Shown here: positions 47,674 to 57,461 of the stretch, piece by piece
Layout: each line of letters starts with the position of its first letter
Numbering within the stretch: position 1 is the stretch's first letter
Source of the DNA: Dietzia alimentaria 72
GTDB taxonomy: Bacteria > Actinomycetota > Actinomycetes > Mycobacteriales > Mycobacteriaceae
Assembly (NCBI RefSeq): GCF_000226215.1
Contig: NZ_AGFF01000014.1
Span: 62,001 to 126,000, forward strand
Direction of reading: 5' to 3'
DNA length: 64,000 bases
Notes under the pieces: generated by a model
The model's database searches: none
What the model was told of the DNA's origin: nothing
What the model saw: only the letters and a program-made list of their open reading frames with translations
Program-made: the position numbers and the translations under genes

Positions 47674-49299
47674 TCAACGCACCCCCGTCACGGAATCGAC
47701 GTTTCGGCCGGGTGTGGAGTCGGCCGGGACCGTGCCCAGGTATTCGCTGCGTTGAAGCAAGCTCTCGGCGGCCCCGTCGGTCACAGTCAGCAGGGGGCCG
47801 GCGAAGACGGTCATCAGGAGCGAGACCACGATGAGCGCCCAGGTGGGAGCGAGCATGCTCAGCGGCATCCGGCCCACCTCCTCGCGTTCGTCGAACTCCA
47901 CGTATTCGTCGGAGGGCAGCAGTGCGAGCGGCTTGGCCAGGGCGAGTGCACCCTCCGGGGCGTCGGCGCGGGGCCGCCAGAACGCCTTGGTCCACACGCG
48001 GACCATCACGTACAGCGTCAGCAGGCTGGTGACCATGGCGCCGCCGACGAGGACCCACATCAGTGGCCCGCCCACTTCGGCACCGGCCTGGACCACGGCG
48101 AGCTTGCCGACGAACCCGGAGAACGGCGGGATGCCGCCCAGGTTCAGCGCCGGGATGAGGAACGTGACGGCGAGGACGGGACTCGCCACTGCGAGCGAAC
48201 CCAGGCGGCGCAGCGACGACGACCCCGCCTGCCGTTCGATCAGGCCCACCACAAGGAACAGGGTGGTCTGGACGATGATGTGGTGCCCCACGTAGTAGAT
48301 CGCCGCGCTGAGCCCCGATTCAGTGGACAGGGCGATTCCGAAGATCATGTAGCCGATGTGGCTGACCAGGGTGAACGACAGTATTCGTTTGATGTCGGAC
48401 TGGGCGACCGCGCCGAGGATGCCCACCACCATCGTCAGCAGGCCGGCTACCAGTAGGACCCCGTTCATGCTCCCGCCGGGAAAGACGAGTGTGTGGAAGC
48501 GGATGATCGCGTAGACGCCGACCTTGGTCAATAGCCCGGCGAACACGGCGGTGACCGGCGCGGGAGCTGTGGGGTAGGAGTCCGGCAGCCAGGTGGACAG
48601 CGGGAACACGGCGGCCTTGATGCCGAACGCCACCAGGAACACCGCGAAGATCGTGTTGCGCAGGCCTTCCGGTACCTCGGACATCCGGTTGGCGAGCTGG
48701 GCCAGGTTGAGGGTGCCGGCGGCCGAGTAGGTCAGGCCGATGCCGAGCAGGAACACCATCGAGGAGACCATCGAGACAACGGTGTACGAGACGCCGGCGC
48801 GGACGCGCTCCTGACTGGCACCCAGAGTGAGCAGCACGTAGGACGCCGAGAGCAGGATCTCGAAACCGACGAACAGGTTGAACAGGTCACCGGCGATGAA
48901 GGCGGCGTTCAGCCCCGCGGCCAGAGCGAGATAGGTGGGCAGGAAGATCGAGGTGGGCTGGTCGCCCTCGCCGTCCCGGACACCCTGCCCCACGGCGTAG
49001 ATGATCACCGACAGCAGGACAACTGCGGAGACGCACAGCATGAGCGCGCTGAGCCGGTCCGCTACCAGGGTGATGCCGACAGGGGCGTCCCAGCCGCCGA
49101 CCTGCACGGTGTGCATTCCGTGGCTCTCGGTCAAGACCAGCAGGATCCCGGAGATCGCCAGCACGGCGGTCAGGGTGATGATCGTGATGATGTTCTGGAC
49201 ACGCGGGCGCCGGGAGACCACCAGGCACAGCGCCGCGGCCAGCAGCGGCAGCAGGAATACCGACGGGATGAGGTAGCCGAAGAGGTCGGGGGAGATCAC
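47674..49299 (-). CDS. mrpD: Mrp antiporter subunit D
   Basis: A 541-residue NuoN/MrpD-type antiporter subunit with about 14 membrane spans. Visible are AGDLFNLFVGFEILLSASYV (the Glu of the first half channel), AFGIKAAVFPLSTWLPDSYP (key Lys and the following loop), LLTKVGVYAIIRF, and LGGIPPFSGFVGKLAVVQAG. These match the conserved proton-translocating residues of complex I homologues. Start GTG 49299 overlaps mrpC by 4 bp. A C-terminal extension of ~80 residues after the last TM is a little long. Confidence 0.94.
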   Translation of the reverse strand: MISPDLFGYLIPSVFLLPLLAAALCLVVSRRPRVQNIITIITLTAVLAISGILLVLTESHGMHTVQVGGWDAPVGITLVADRLSALMLCVSAVVLLSVIIYAVGQGVRDGEGDQPTSIFLPTYLALAAGLNAAFIAGDLFNLFVGFEILLSASYVLLTLGASQERVRAGVSYTVVSMVSSMVFLLGIGLTYSAAGTLNLAQLANRMSEVPEGLRNTIFAVFLVAFGIKAAVFPLSTWLPDSYPTAPAPVTAVFAGLLTKVGVYAIIRFHTLVFPGGSMNGVLLVAGLLTMVVGILGAVAQSDIKRILSFTLVSHIGYMIFGIALSTESGLSAAIYYVGHHIIVQTTLFLVVGLIERQAGSSSLRRLGSLAVASPVLAVTFLIPALNLGGIPPFSGFVGKLAVVQAGAEVGGPLMWVLVGGAMVTSLLTLYVMVRVWTKAFWRPRADAPEGALALAKPLALLPSDEYVEFDEREEVGRMPLSMLAPTWALIVVSLLMTVFAGPLLTVTDGAAESLLQRSEYLGTVPADSTPGRNVDSVTGVR

Positions 49300-49889
49300 G
49301 AGCCCTCCTGCCGTCCGGGGTTTCGGGGCTTCCTGGTGCGCAAAGTGCGCGCCCGGGCCTCCGCCGCCGCTTTGGCTTCTGCATCCGCGCGGGCTTCGGC
49401 CTGTGCTTCCGCTTCCGCTTCTTCGAGGTCCTCGTCGTCGTAGTCGACGTATTCACCCAGTTCGGTGGGCTGACCGGTGAGATGGTCGTCGGACAGGTCG
49501 CGGTCCGGCGCCGACCAGGCGTCGGTCGGGGAGCGCCGCGCGATCTTGGTGTCCTCGGCGTCGTCGGCCACCTCGTCCATGGTGGTGAACTGGTAGGAGC
49601 GGTACGCGAGCGCGAGGATGAACGCCCCGACGCCAGCGGTGATCACGATGGCGGTGAGGATCATGGCCTGCGACAGCGGATCCGAGTCGACGGTGTTGTC
49701 GCCCCAGCCGCGACCACGGATGGGTGGATTCCCGGGAGGTCCGCCGGCGGCCAGGATGAGCAGATTGACGCCGTTGGACAGGATCATCAGGCCCAGCAGG
49801 ATCTTGATGATCGCGCGTTCCAACAGCAGGTAGACCCCGGCGGCGCTGAGGATGCCTGCGAGGAGTAGCAGTGTGAAGTCAGCGGTCAT
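49296..49889 (-). CDS. mrpC: Mrp antiporter subunit C with charged C-terminal extension
   Basis: A NuoK-like MrpC of 197 residues. The first ~110 have three spans: LLLLAGILSAAGVYLLLERA, IIKILLGLMILSNGVNLLIL, and DPLSQAMILTAIVITAGVGA with the conserved Asp-Pro and T-A-I-V-I. The C-terminal ~85 residues are an added acidic, Ala/Glu-rich helical tail (EAEAEAQAEARADAEAKAAA) ending in a basic patch. The tail is longer than in typical MrpC (~110-130 residues). It overlaps mrpA and mrpD by 4 bp each. Confidence 0.93.
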   Translation of the reverse strand: MTADFTLLLLAGILSAAGVYLLLERAIIKILLGLMILSNGVNLLILAAGGPPGNPPIRGRGWGDNTVDSDPLSQAMILTAIVITAGVGAFILALAYRSYQFTTMDEVADDAEDTKIARRSPTDAWSAPDRDLSDDHLTGQPTELGEYVDYDDEDLEEAEAEAQAEARADAEAKAAAEARARTLRTRKPRNPGRQEGS

Positions 49890-52800
49890 GGCATCCCCTG
49901 GGGCGTGGCGCCCTGGTTCTCGGCGGCTTCGAGGCGCGCTGCGCGGCGGGCGGCGAGGTCGGAGCGTGGCCCGGAGGGGTCGACGCCCTCCACGCTGCGG
50001 AGGGCGGAGGTCGACGGCGAGTCGGTGGCGTCCACGTAGACGGCACGGAGCTCCTCGAGGTCCTCGGCGTCGAGATCGAGCCTGGCGCCGAGGCTACGGA
50101 GGATGTCCAGGACGAGCCCGACGACGATGAGGTAGACGCCTGCGTCGAAGAACAGTGCCGTGACGAGCTTGACGTCCCCGAACACCGGGAGCGTCCACTC
50201 GAAGGTGGCGCTGGACAGGGCGGGCGCTCCGAACGCCATGGAGGCGGTCGCCGTGCCGGCGGCGAGCAGGAGCCCGACCCCTAGGATGCGCCCGGCGTCG
50301 ACGGGGATCGCCTCGCCGAGTTCGTACCGGCCGCCCGCGAGGTAACGCAGGACCAGGGCCAGCCCCGCGACCAGACCCCCGGCGAATCCACCGCCGGGGT
50401 TGTTGTGGCCGGCGAAGAAGAAGAACAGACTCAGGATCATCATCGTGGGGAAGATGAGTCTGGTGGTGACCTCGAGGACCAGGGAGCGGGCTCGCGGATC
50501 GCGGACGGTCGCACCGACCAGCCAGCGGCCGGGGGAGGCACCGGGCGCTTCGATGACAATCCGGGCGGCCTCCATGCCACGGCGACCCGACAGTGTCTTG
50601 TCGGCGTCGGCGATCCGTGGTCCGGAACCGTACCTGCGATTGCGGAAGACCAGGCTGGCCACGCCGGTGGCGGCGACCAACAGAACGGTGATCTCCCCGA
50701 GGGTGTCCCATGCGCGGATGTCGACCAGTGTCACGTTGACGGAGTTGGCGCCGTTGCCGATGCGGTAGGCGAGGTCCGGGAACGCCTGGGACACCGCCGG
50801 GTGCTGGCGGGCGTTGATGGCGTACGCCCCGACGATCATCACGAGCAGACCCACGCCGATGCCCAGCCAGGCCCGGAGCCGACGGAACCCGTTGGACAGG
50901 GGCACTTCGGCCGGCATGGTGCGCAGGACCAGGACGAACGCGACCATCATCAGGGTCTCGACGAGGACCTGCGTGAGCGCGAGGTCGGGAGCGCCATGGA
51001 AGGCGAAGATGATCGCGAGACCGTAGCCGGTCACGGACATGCATATGACCGCTGCGAGACGGTTGCGTAGGACCGTGGCGGCGACCGCGGCGACGGTCAT
51101 GGGGATCATGACGAACAGCACGACGGGATTGCCGGACAGTTCCATCCGGAGTCCCTCGCGCGTTCCGACCAGCAGCGCACCGAACGGGAACACCACCAGC
51201 GTGACCAGGATGATGCCCAGGGTCAGCGGGAGTGAGCCGCGCTGGATGCTCGCGGTGAGGCGCAGTGACAGAACGTCGAAGAACCGGAGGACCGCGTCGT
51301 AGATCCGGTCGGCGTTACCGAGGGCCGGCGATTCGAACTGCATTCGCTCGACGACTCGCTGTGCGATGTAGAGCAGCGAACCGAGGACGTAGACGACGAG
51401 CGTCAGGGCGAGCGGTATCCCGATGCCGTGCCACAGTGCGAGGTGGTGCACGTCGTCCGCGCGCCACGCGCTACCGGTCGGGAACGCCCCGTCGACAAAC
51501 CGGACGATCTGGCCCTCCACGGGCGCGGACCACACGCCCAGGAGGAGTCCGGTGGTGGCGAGGATGGCGGGCACGGAGAGGAAGAGCGGGCCGGCGGGAC
51601 GGGAACCGGCCACGGCGGGGCTGATGCTGTCGGAGAACTCGTGCTTGGAGCGGAAAGCCCCCATGACCAGACGCGCCGTGTACGCGAAGGTGAGAACGGA
51701 GCCCGCGACGAGTCCGGCGGTCACGACTATCGCAGGCATGCCGTGGAGTCGCTCCTCGGACAGCACCGTGGCGAACGAGGCCTCTTTCCCGACGAAACCG
51801 AGGAACGGCGGCAGCCCGGCCATGGACGCCGCTGCCATGGTGAAGAACACCGCTAATGCGGGACGGGTACGGCCCAGGCCGGAAAGCTCGCGGATATCGC
51901 GCGTGCCGGTGGTCTTGTCGATCACGCCGACGGCCATGAACAATGCGGACTTGAACAGAGAGTGGGCCAGCAGCATGGTCAGGCCGGCGAGCATCGTGTC
52001 GCGTGACCCGATACCCACCAGCACCAGCATGAAGCCCAGCTGGGAGACGGTGCCGAACGCCAGGACCAGTTTGAGGTCGGTCTCGCGGAGCGCACGCCAG
52101 CCGGCCATGAGCAGGGAGATCAGGCCCAGGGTGATGAGCGGCAGCTGCCACGTCGACGAGCCGGACATGCCCGGGCTGAAAGCGGCCACCAGGAACACCC
52201 CGGCTTTGACCATGGCCGCGGAGTGCAGGTACGCACTCACCGGGGTGGGGGCGGTCATGGCTCCCGGGAGCCAGAAGTGCAGTGGCGCGATAGCCGATTT
52301 GCTGGTGGCGCCGACGATCACCAGGACCAGTGCCCAGTGGACGGGCTCGCCTGATGGTGGCGTCGCCACGACATCGCTGAGCAGGTACGATCCGGCTTCT
52401 TGCGCCAGGATGATCATGCCGACGAGCATCGCCAGACCACCGAGGGTGGTCACGAGTAGTGCCTGGGTGGCTGCGCGCCGCGAGGACGCTCGCGCGGAAT
52501 AGTGGCCGACCAGCAGGAAGCTCAGGACGGAGGTGATCTCCCAGAAGATGTAGAGCAGGATCATGTTGTCGGCCACCACCAGGCCGAACATGACGCCGGC
52601 AAACGCCACGAGCTCTGCCGCGAACAGGTGCAGACGAGGTTCAGAGTCCTCGAAGTACCAGGTGCAGTAGAGGAGCACGAGCGCACCCACGCCGAGCGCG
52701 ATGAGAGACATCAGCGCGGACAATCCGTCCATCCGCAGGTTGAACGCCAGGTTGATAGCCGGGGCCCACTGGATCGTCTCGGTGGGCACCTGGTTGAGGT

Positions 52801-52930
52801 TGGCCGCCACCCAGACTGCTCCGGCGGCGGGGACCAGAGCGAGGAGCGGGAAAGCGCGACGTCCGAGACGAAACACCAGTGGGATCGCGATCAGAGCGGC
52901 CACGGCGTGGGCCGCGAGGATCACAATCAC
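49886..52930 (-). CDS. mrpA: Mrp antiporter subunit A (with B domain fused)
   Basis: A 1014-residue MrpA/NuoL-type subunit with many spans. Conserved stretches are LLYIFWEITSVLSFLLVGHY (Glu), VGATSKSAIAPLHFWLPGAM (Lys), AYLHSAAMVKAGVFLVAAFS and FLGFVGKEASFA. After the antiporter domain, MrpB-like spans follow at ~820-960, including FFFAGHNNPGGGFAGGLVAG, the typical MrpB signature. Thus A and B are one chain, as in many actinobacteria, and no separate mrpB exists. GTG 52930 has GAGGAG upstream. It is the first gene of the operon A/B-C-D-E-F-G, which exchanges Na+ or K+ for H+. Confidence 0.94.
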   Translation of the reverse strand: MIVILAAHAVAALIAIPLVFRLGRRAFPLLALVPAAGAVWVAANLNQVPTETIQWAPAINLAFNLRMDGLSALMSLIALGVGALVLLYCTWYFEDSEPRLHLFAAELVAFAGVMFGLVVADNMILLYIFWEITSVLSFLLVGHYSARASSRRAATQALLVTTLGGLAMLVGMIILAQEAGSYLLSDVVATPPSGEPVHWALVLVIVGATSKSAIAPLHFWLPGAMTAPTPVSAYLHSAAMVKAGVFLVAAFSPGMSGSSTWQLPLITLGLISLLMAGWRALRETDLKLVLAFGTVSQLGFMLVLVGIGSRDTMLAGLTMLLAHSLFKSALFMAVGVIDKTTGTRDIRELSGLGRTRPALAVFFTMAAASMAGLPPFLGFVGKEASFATVLSEERLHGMPAIVVTAGLVAGSVLTFAYTARLVMGAFRSKHEFSDSISPAVAGSRPAGPLFLSVPAILATTGLLLGVWSAPVEGQIVRFVDGAFPTGSAWRADDVHHLALWHGIGIPLALTLVVYVLGSLLYIAQRVVERMQFESPALGNADRIYDAVLRFFDVLSLRLTASIQRGSLPLTLGIILVTLVVFPFGALLVGTREGLRMELSGNPVVLFVMIPMTVAAVAATVLRNRLAAVICMSVTGYGLAIIFAFHGAPDLALTQVLVETLMMVAFVLVLRTMPAEVPLSNGFRRLRAWLGIGVGLLVMIVGAYAINARQHPAVSQAFPDLAYRIGNGANSVNVTLVDIRAWDTLGEITVLLVAATGVASLVFRNRRYGSGPRIADADKTLSGRRGMEAARIVIEAPGASPGRWLVGATVRDPRARSLVLEVTTRLIFPTMMILSLFFFFAGHNNPGGGFAGGLVAGLALVLRYLAGGRYELGEAIPVDAGRILGVGLLLAAGTATASMAFGAPALSSATFEWTLPVFGDVKLVTALFFDAGVYLIVVGLVLDILRSLGARLDLDAEDLEELRAVYVDATDSPSTSALRSVEGVDPSGPRSDLAARRAARLEAAENQGATPQGMP

Positions 52931-53061
52931 CGGCGGCTCCTCTCGTTGCGTCGAACGGACGACGACATGCGATTACCCCGCCCAGTGGGGGCGGTGTGCC
53001 AGCGATCGACCGGGGCGAGTTTCTCTGGGTTACTTTACAGAACGGTGTTTCGAGGACGCCT

Positions 53062-53619
53062 TCAGCGCAGGTGGAGACGGGTCGCGGCGCTGAGGAGTGC
53101 AGCGATTGAAGCCGCGGAGGAACTTTCCCCGAACCCCACGGCCCAGACGGGGCGTCGTCCGCAGGTGGCGCGCAGGATCGTGCACCACGATTCGGTCTGG
53201 TCGAACGCGTGTCCCTCGTACTGGTGGAAGCGTTCGATCTCGACGCGCGCCCCGATCTGTCCCAGCATCTCGGACATCGCGGTGAGGTCGCCACAGGACT
53301 CGGTGGTCAGTCTGTGCGCGGTGAACTCCCCGGGTGCGTCGTGGGGGGAGCGGGTGGCCAGGATCGCCTCGTAGGCGGTCATTCCGCGGCCCAGCGGACG
53401 GCGGGAGAACTCGGCCAGGTGAAAGTGGTCGGACGACGGAGCGTAGGTGTCGAGCAGTGTGCGCCAGTCCAGGCCCGCGGCCTCGTCTGCGAACCCGCGG
53501 GGCATTCGACGGCCGAATCGGTCTTGGAACGGGCTCGTCGAGTTCGGCGCGGTGGAGTTCGGCGCAGTGGAGTTCTGAGCTGTGGACGACCGTGAGGTGG
53601 TGGATGCGCTGGCGTTCAT
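53062..53619 (-). CDS. LeuA regulatory-domain-like protein
   Basis: A 185-residue protein whose last ~100 residues resemble the C-terminal allosteric domain of 2-isopropylmalate synthase: ARVEIERFHQYEGHAFDQTE, then RRPVWAVGFGESSSAASIAA, then LLSAATRLHLR. There is no catalytic TIM-barrel domain. The N-terminal ~40 residues are Ser/Thr/Asn-rich with a repeated NSTAP element, then FQDRFGRRMPRGFADEAAG. I chose ATG 53619 rather than the earlier start, because it follows GAGAAAATC. It could bind leucine or a related effector, perhaps as a free regulator; this is inference. It diverges from no close partner; mrpA lies downstream on the same strand. Confidence 0.6.
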   Translation of the reverse strand: MNASASTTSRSSTAQNSTAPNSTAPNSTSPFQDRFGRRMPRGFADEAAGLDWRTLLDTYAPSSDHFHLAEFSRRPLGRGMTAYEAILATRSPHDAPGEFTAHRLTTESCGDLTAMSEMLGQIGARVEIERFHQYEGHAFDQTESWCTILRATCGRRPVWAVGFGESSSAASIAALLSAATRLHLR

Positions 53620-53815
53620 GATTTTCTCGTTTCGCGACGTCGGGAATGTGACCGACGACGGAGGAGCAACCACGCAACGGGGGTGCCGGTCTGTCAGGCC
53701 CCGTTACGTCCGGCTACTACGAGAATCGCGCGCATGACACAGGACTCTAGACGCTGCGCTCCGACCCCGGCAAGGCGAGGGCCGGAGCCCAGGCGCCCAG
53801 TGGCAGACACAGGCT

Positions 53816-56047
53816 TCAGCTCTGGCGCCGCTGCGCGTACTGTCGCAGGCTCTCTACCTGCTCCGTGTCGAGGGAGGGCGTGACCGCCCCCCGAGCGCGG
53901 TCGACGTCTTCCGCGGTGACCTCGGCGGCATCGATGTCGCGGCGCATCGCGGTGAGCGCGGACTCACGCAGCAGTGCGGCGCAGTCCGCGGCGGAGTACC
54001 CGTGGAGATCCGCGGCGAGAGCATCAAGGTCCACGTCCTGGGCCAGCGGGACGTCGCGGCCGGCAGCGCGGAGGATGTCGGCCCTGGCCTCGGCATCCGG
54101 CGGGGGCACAAAGACGAGGCGTTCGAGCCGGCCGGGTCGCAGCAGTGCCGGGTCGATGAGCTCAGGCCGGTTGGTGGCGCCGAGGACCACCACGTTGTCC
54201 AGTGGCTCGGCCCCGTCGAGTTCGGTGAGCAGAGCGGCCACCACGCGGTCGCCGACCCCGGAGTCGCTCGACTGACCCCGGCGTGGGGCGAGCGCGTCGA
54301 TCTCGTCGAGAAACACGAGCGAGGGTGCGGAGTCGCGGGCCCTTCGGAAAAGATCCCGGACGGCCTTCTCCGACGAGCCGACCCACTTGTCCATCAGTTC
54401 GCCGCCCTTGACCATGTGCACCGTCAGTCGACCGCTTGCGGCGAGGGCCCGCACGATGAACGTCTTGCCGCAGCCCGGTGGGCCGTAGAGCAGGACACCC
54501 CGTGGTGGCTGGACCCCCAGCCGCTCGAAGGACTCTCGGTGCTGCAGTGGCCACAGCACGGTCTCGGTCAGGGCCTGCCGGACCTCCACCATGTCGCCCA
54601 CGTCATCGAGGGTGATCGCTCCCAGACTCAGTTCCTCGGTGCCCGACCGGGACAAGGGTCGGATCACGCTGATCGCGCCCACCAGGTCGCCCTGCTCGAG
54701 ACGGGCGCCGGTGTCGGACCCATCGGTCCCCGCCGCGCCGTCGCCGGTGGCCCGGGTCGCCGCACGCAGCGCCGCCTCACGGGTCAGGGCGCGCAGGTCG
54801 CCCGCAACGTAGCCGGGGGTCCGGTCCGCCACGGCCGCCAGGTCGAGGTCCGCGGTGGGCACACCCCGCAGCATCACCGCGAGCAGGGCGGCGCGGGCGG
54901 TGGCATCGGGGAGCGGCAGGTCCAGCACGCGGTCACACACGTCGGGTTCGCGGAGGCGGGCGTCGGCGTCCTCGGGGCGGGAGCACGTCGCAATAAGCGC
55001 CGAACCCGGGTGGGCCACTACCGAGCGCAGCCGATCGAGCACCAGCGTCGCCACGGGCTCGGACTCCGCCGGGAGCAGTGCGTCGACGTCGGTGATCAGC
55101 AGGATCCCACCGCTCTCGCGGACCCGTTCCGCGGCCGCACGGATTGCCTCCAGCCGCGAGGCCGCGTCGAGTGCGCCGACGGACGGCCCGTCCACCACGT
55201 CGAGCCGCCTGTCTCCGGCGACGGATCGTACGAGGGTCGCCTTGCCCACACCCGGCGGGCCGGCCACCAGCACGCCCAGGTGCGGGGAGGCGCCGAGCGT
55301 GCGCAGTAGCTCCGCCCGGTCGAGGGCGAGGGTGAGCCACTGCTCCAGGACCTCTGCTTGGTCGGCCACACCCACCAGGTCCGTGCGATCGATGCCGGTG
55401 ATCGCGACGCTGTCTCCGGGGGCGTCGATTGTCGCGGTCTCACCAGGTACGGCGGGCTCGGTGGGCGTTGTCGAACCACGGCTGGAGGCTCCCGTTGTGA
55501 CGACCGCCGTGCTTGGCTGTACTGACACGACGCCGTCCGGCACTGTCGCGGTGACGGTCAGCAGCTCGGTGCTCCAGAGCGCGCCCATGGAGTTGCGAAG
55601 TGTGCGGGTGGCGTCGGCTGTGGGGAAGTCGGGACCGAGATCGCGGGGCAGGAGCGTCACGGAGTCGCCCACCCGCACGACCTTGCCGAGCAGCGCCGAC
55701 CTGAGGATCCGCTCGGCGACGCCGCGACCAGCGGTCGGCAGGCCCTGGACCTCGATCGACTGTGCCCCCGTCACGCTGGCAGCCCGGACGGTGACGCGCG
55801 CGTCCTCGCCTAGGCCGCAGTTGGCGGCCACCACCTCATCGATCACGAGAATGCCGCTGGGCGCGGCCCCGCCGGCTGCCGCGACCACGGCTGCGGTGGT
55901 CCGTGCACCCACGATCTCGATGGCATCCCACTCGCGCATGCCCAGCGCCAGTAGCACCTCCGGGTGCGCACGCACGATCCCCCGTCGAGAGTCGGCTGCG
56001 GACGCCGACACACGCAGGGTCAGATCGAGATCGGGGGGTGGGGTCAC
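53816..56047 (-). CDS. tandem AAA ATPase, CDC48/p97-like (Rv0435c type)
   Basis: A 743-residue protein with an N-terminal double-psi barrel (~1-170), D1 (~235-430) and D2 (~480-740). D2 has a full set: GPPGCGKTFIVRAL, LVFLDEIDALAPRRGQ, and NRPELIDPALLRPGRLERLV. D1 is degenerate: its Walker A is GPPGVGKATLV, with Ala at the Ser/Thr position, and Walker B is LLITDVDALLP, with Val where Glu is expected. D1 probably binds but does not hydrolyse ATP well. Start GTG 56047 is 7 nt after TAAGCT. The role is probably unfolding of tagged or misfolded proteins; substrates are unknown. Confidence 0.9.
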   Translation of the reverse strand: MTPPPDLDLTLRVSASAADSRRGIVRAHPEVLLALGMREWDAIEIVGARTTAAVVAAAGGAAPSGILVIDEVVAANCGLGEDARVTVRAASVTGAQSIEVQGLPTAGRGVAERILRSALLGKVVRVGDSVTLLPRDLGPDFPTADATRTLRNSMGALWSTELLTVTATVPDGVVSVQPSTAVVTTGASSRGSTTPTEPAVPGETATIDAPGDSVAITGIDRTDLVGVADQAEVLEQWLTLALDRAELLRTLGASPHLGVLVAGPPGVGKATLVRSVAGDRRLDVVDGPSVGALDAASRLEAIRAAAERVRESGGILLITDVDALLPAESEPVATLVLDRLRSVVAHPGSALIATCSRPEDADARLREPDVCDRVLDLPLPDATARAALLAVMLRGVPTADLDLAAVADRTPGYVAGDLRALTREAALRAATRATGDGAAGTDGSDTGARLEQGDLVGAISVIRPLSRSGTEELSLGAITLDDVGDMVEVRQALTETVLWPLQHRESFERLGVQPPRGVLLYGPPGCGKTFIVRALAASGRLTVHMVKGGELMDKWVGSSEKAVRDLFRRARDSAPSLVFLDEIDALAPRRGQSSDSGVGDRVVAALLTELDGAEPLDNVVVLGATNRPELIDPALLRPGRLERLVFVPPPDAEARADILRAAGRDVPLAQDVDLDALAADLHGYSAADCAALLRESALTAMRRDIDAAEVTAEDVDRARGAVTPSLDTEQVESLRQYAQRRQS

Positions 56048-56054
56048 GGCTCAG

Positions 56055-56060
56055 AGCTTA
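56055..56060 (-). promoter_or_regulatory. -10 box TAAGCT of the leaderless AAA ATPase gene
   Basis: On the minus strand TAAGCT ends exactly 7 nt before GTG 56047. No ribosome site intervenes. Confidence 0.6.
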
Positions 56061-56134
56061 ATGGCGGCCCGCCGGGTGGGGCGGGCCGCCATGGACCGAG
56101 ACCGTCAGTACGGTTTCGGCCATTACAGTTCCGG

Positions 56135-57322
56135 TCAGTACAGCGAATGCTTGATGGAGTTCCAGGCGACGGGGATCTGCTTGGAGTAGTACGACCAGTT
56201 GTGCATGCCGGTGGGCAGATGGTCGATCTCCGCCGGGATTCCCAGTTCCCGCAGGCGGCGGTCGGCGGCCCAAGTGCACTGGCCGGTCGCCTGTTCGAGC
56301 GCCATGCCGGCGACGAAATTGGCGGCGTCGTTGTTGTAGTCCTCCCAGTCGCCGGGGTTGGCCACTCCGGTACCCGAAGACAGGTAGATTGCCTTGCCGC
56401 TCAACTTGTCGGCGTTGATCAGGGCATCGTTCGCCACCCACTGCTTGTTGCCCGGCTCGCCCCACATGTTGGTCAGCGTGGCGCCGCGGCTCTCCACGGT
56501 GTAGCGGGTGAGGATCTGGCCGAGCGCGTCGGTCGAGTAGCAGCCCGAGACGCCGAATACGCCCTCGTACAGGTCGGGGTGCCGGGTCGCGATGGTCACG
56601 GCGGCGCCGGCGCCCATCGAGATGCCGCCGATCGCGCGATTGGGATTGGTGCTGAACTTGGGCTCGAAAAGCTTAGGAAGATCGCGCGTAATAAAGGTCT
56701 CCCACTTGCTGATGCCCAGTACCGGGTCTTGATCGTTCCAGTCCGCCCACATCGAGCCCTGACCGCCGGTCGGGATGATGAGGTTGACGTCTTCGTTCTC
56801 AAACTGCTCTTTGGCGCCCCACTGCATGAAGCCGCTGGGCAGCTCGGAGCCGACACCGTCGAGGAGGTAGAGAAACGGGGCGTTGGGCTTGGCCGCGCGA
56901 TAGACCTCGACGGTGATCCCGCGCTTCATATCGCCGGAGTCGATGAGCCACTGCTCGTAGCGGCCGTCCTTCTTGGTCATCGTGATGACCTTCGTGTCGC
57001 CGATGTTCGGGTTGGGTTGCGGCGACGGCGGCGGGGTGCCGGCGAACATGTTCGGAGAGAAGCCGAGCTGGTTGGCCAGCCCCATCATCGAGGACCCGGA
57101 CGAGCCCGGGAGATTGCCGAAGTAGAGCAATTGGCTCAGACTCTCCGGGTTGAGCACGGCACCGAGCCCGTCGTTCGCGATCTGCTCTGGGCTGATCGAC
57201 CCCGGCAGTGCCTGCGCCGCGGACGCGGGGACCAACCCAACGGTCAGCGCGGCAGCGGCCGCGGTCGCGAGTAGGGCGCGGCCGGTGCGACGAACGGGGC
57301 GGGTGAGTTCGGGAACGGGCAT
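56135..57322 (-). CDS. secreted mycolyltransferase (antigen 85 family)
   Basis: Esterase-fold enzyme that transfers mycolic acids between trehalose monomycolate and arabinogalactan or a second trehalose. The 395-residue precursor has a signal peptide ending AQA at ~35, then a TPPPSPQPNP linker, TVEVYRAAKPNAPFLYLLDG, GSMWADWNDQD, and nucleophile elbow AIGGISMGAGAAVTIATRHP. A C-terminal His in HLPTGMHNWSYYSKQ fits the catalytic triad. AGGAG precedes ATG 57322. It belongs to the shorter corynebacterial-type Cmt group rather than to the LGFP-repeat type. It establishes a mycomembrane in this organism. Confidence 0.93.
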   Translation of the reverse strand: MPVPELTRPVRRTGRALLATAAAAALTVGLVPASAAQALPGSISPEQIANDGLGAVLNPESLSQLLYFGNLPGSSGSSMMGLANQLGFSPNMFAGTPPPSPQPNPNIGDTKVITMTKKDGRYEQWLIDSGDMKRGITVEVYRAAKPNAPFLYLLDGVGSELPSGFMQWGAKEQFENEDVNLIIPTGGQGSMWADWNDQDPVLGISKWETFITRDLPKLFEPKFSTNPNRAIGGISMGAGAAVTIATRHPDLYEGVFGVSGCYSTDALGQILTRYTVESRGATLTNMWGEPGNKQWVANDALINADKLSGKAIYLSSGTGVANPGDWEDYNNDAANFVAGMALEQATGQCTWAADRRLRELGIPAEIDHLPTGMHNWSYYSKQIPVAWNSIKHSLY

Positions 57323-57461
57323 GGCAACTCCTGGTTTCGGGCGGCGGCGATCACAACCACCACTTGAGACGATATCGGACCATCCAGTCACACTGTTACC
57401 GCGGCGGCGCGGTTGGATTGCCCGGTGGTGTGCGCGTCCTGGATCCGCTTCTGTCGTCTGC

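Noticed and set aside
53620-53815. Leader peptide or attenuator upstream of the LeuA-like gene
   Set aside because: A short frame begins near 53677, but it overlaps the gene start out of frame and has no leucine-codon run.
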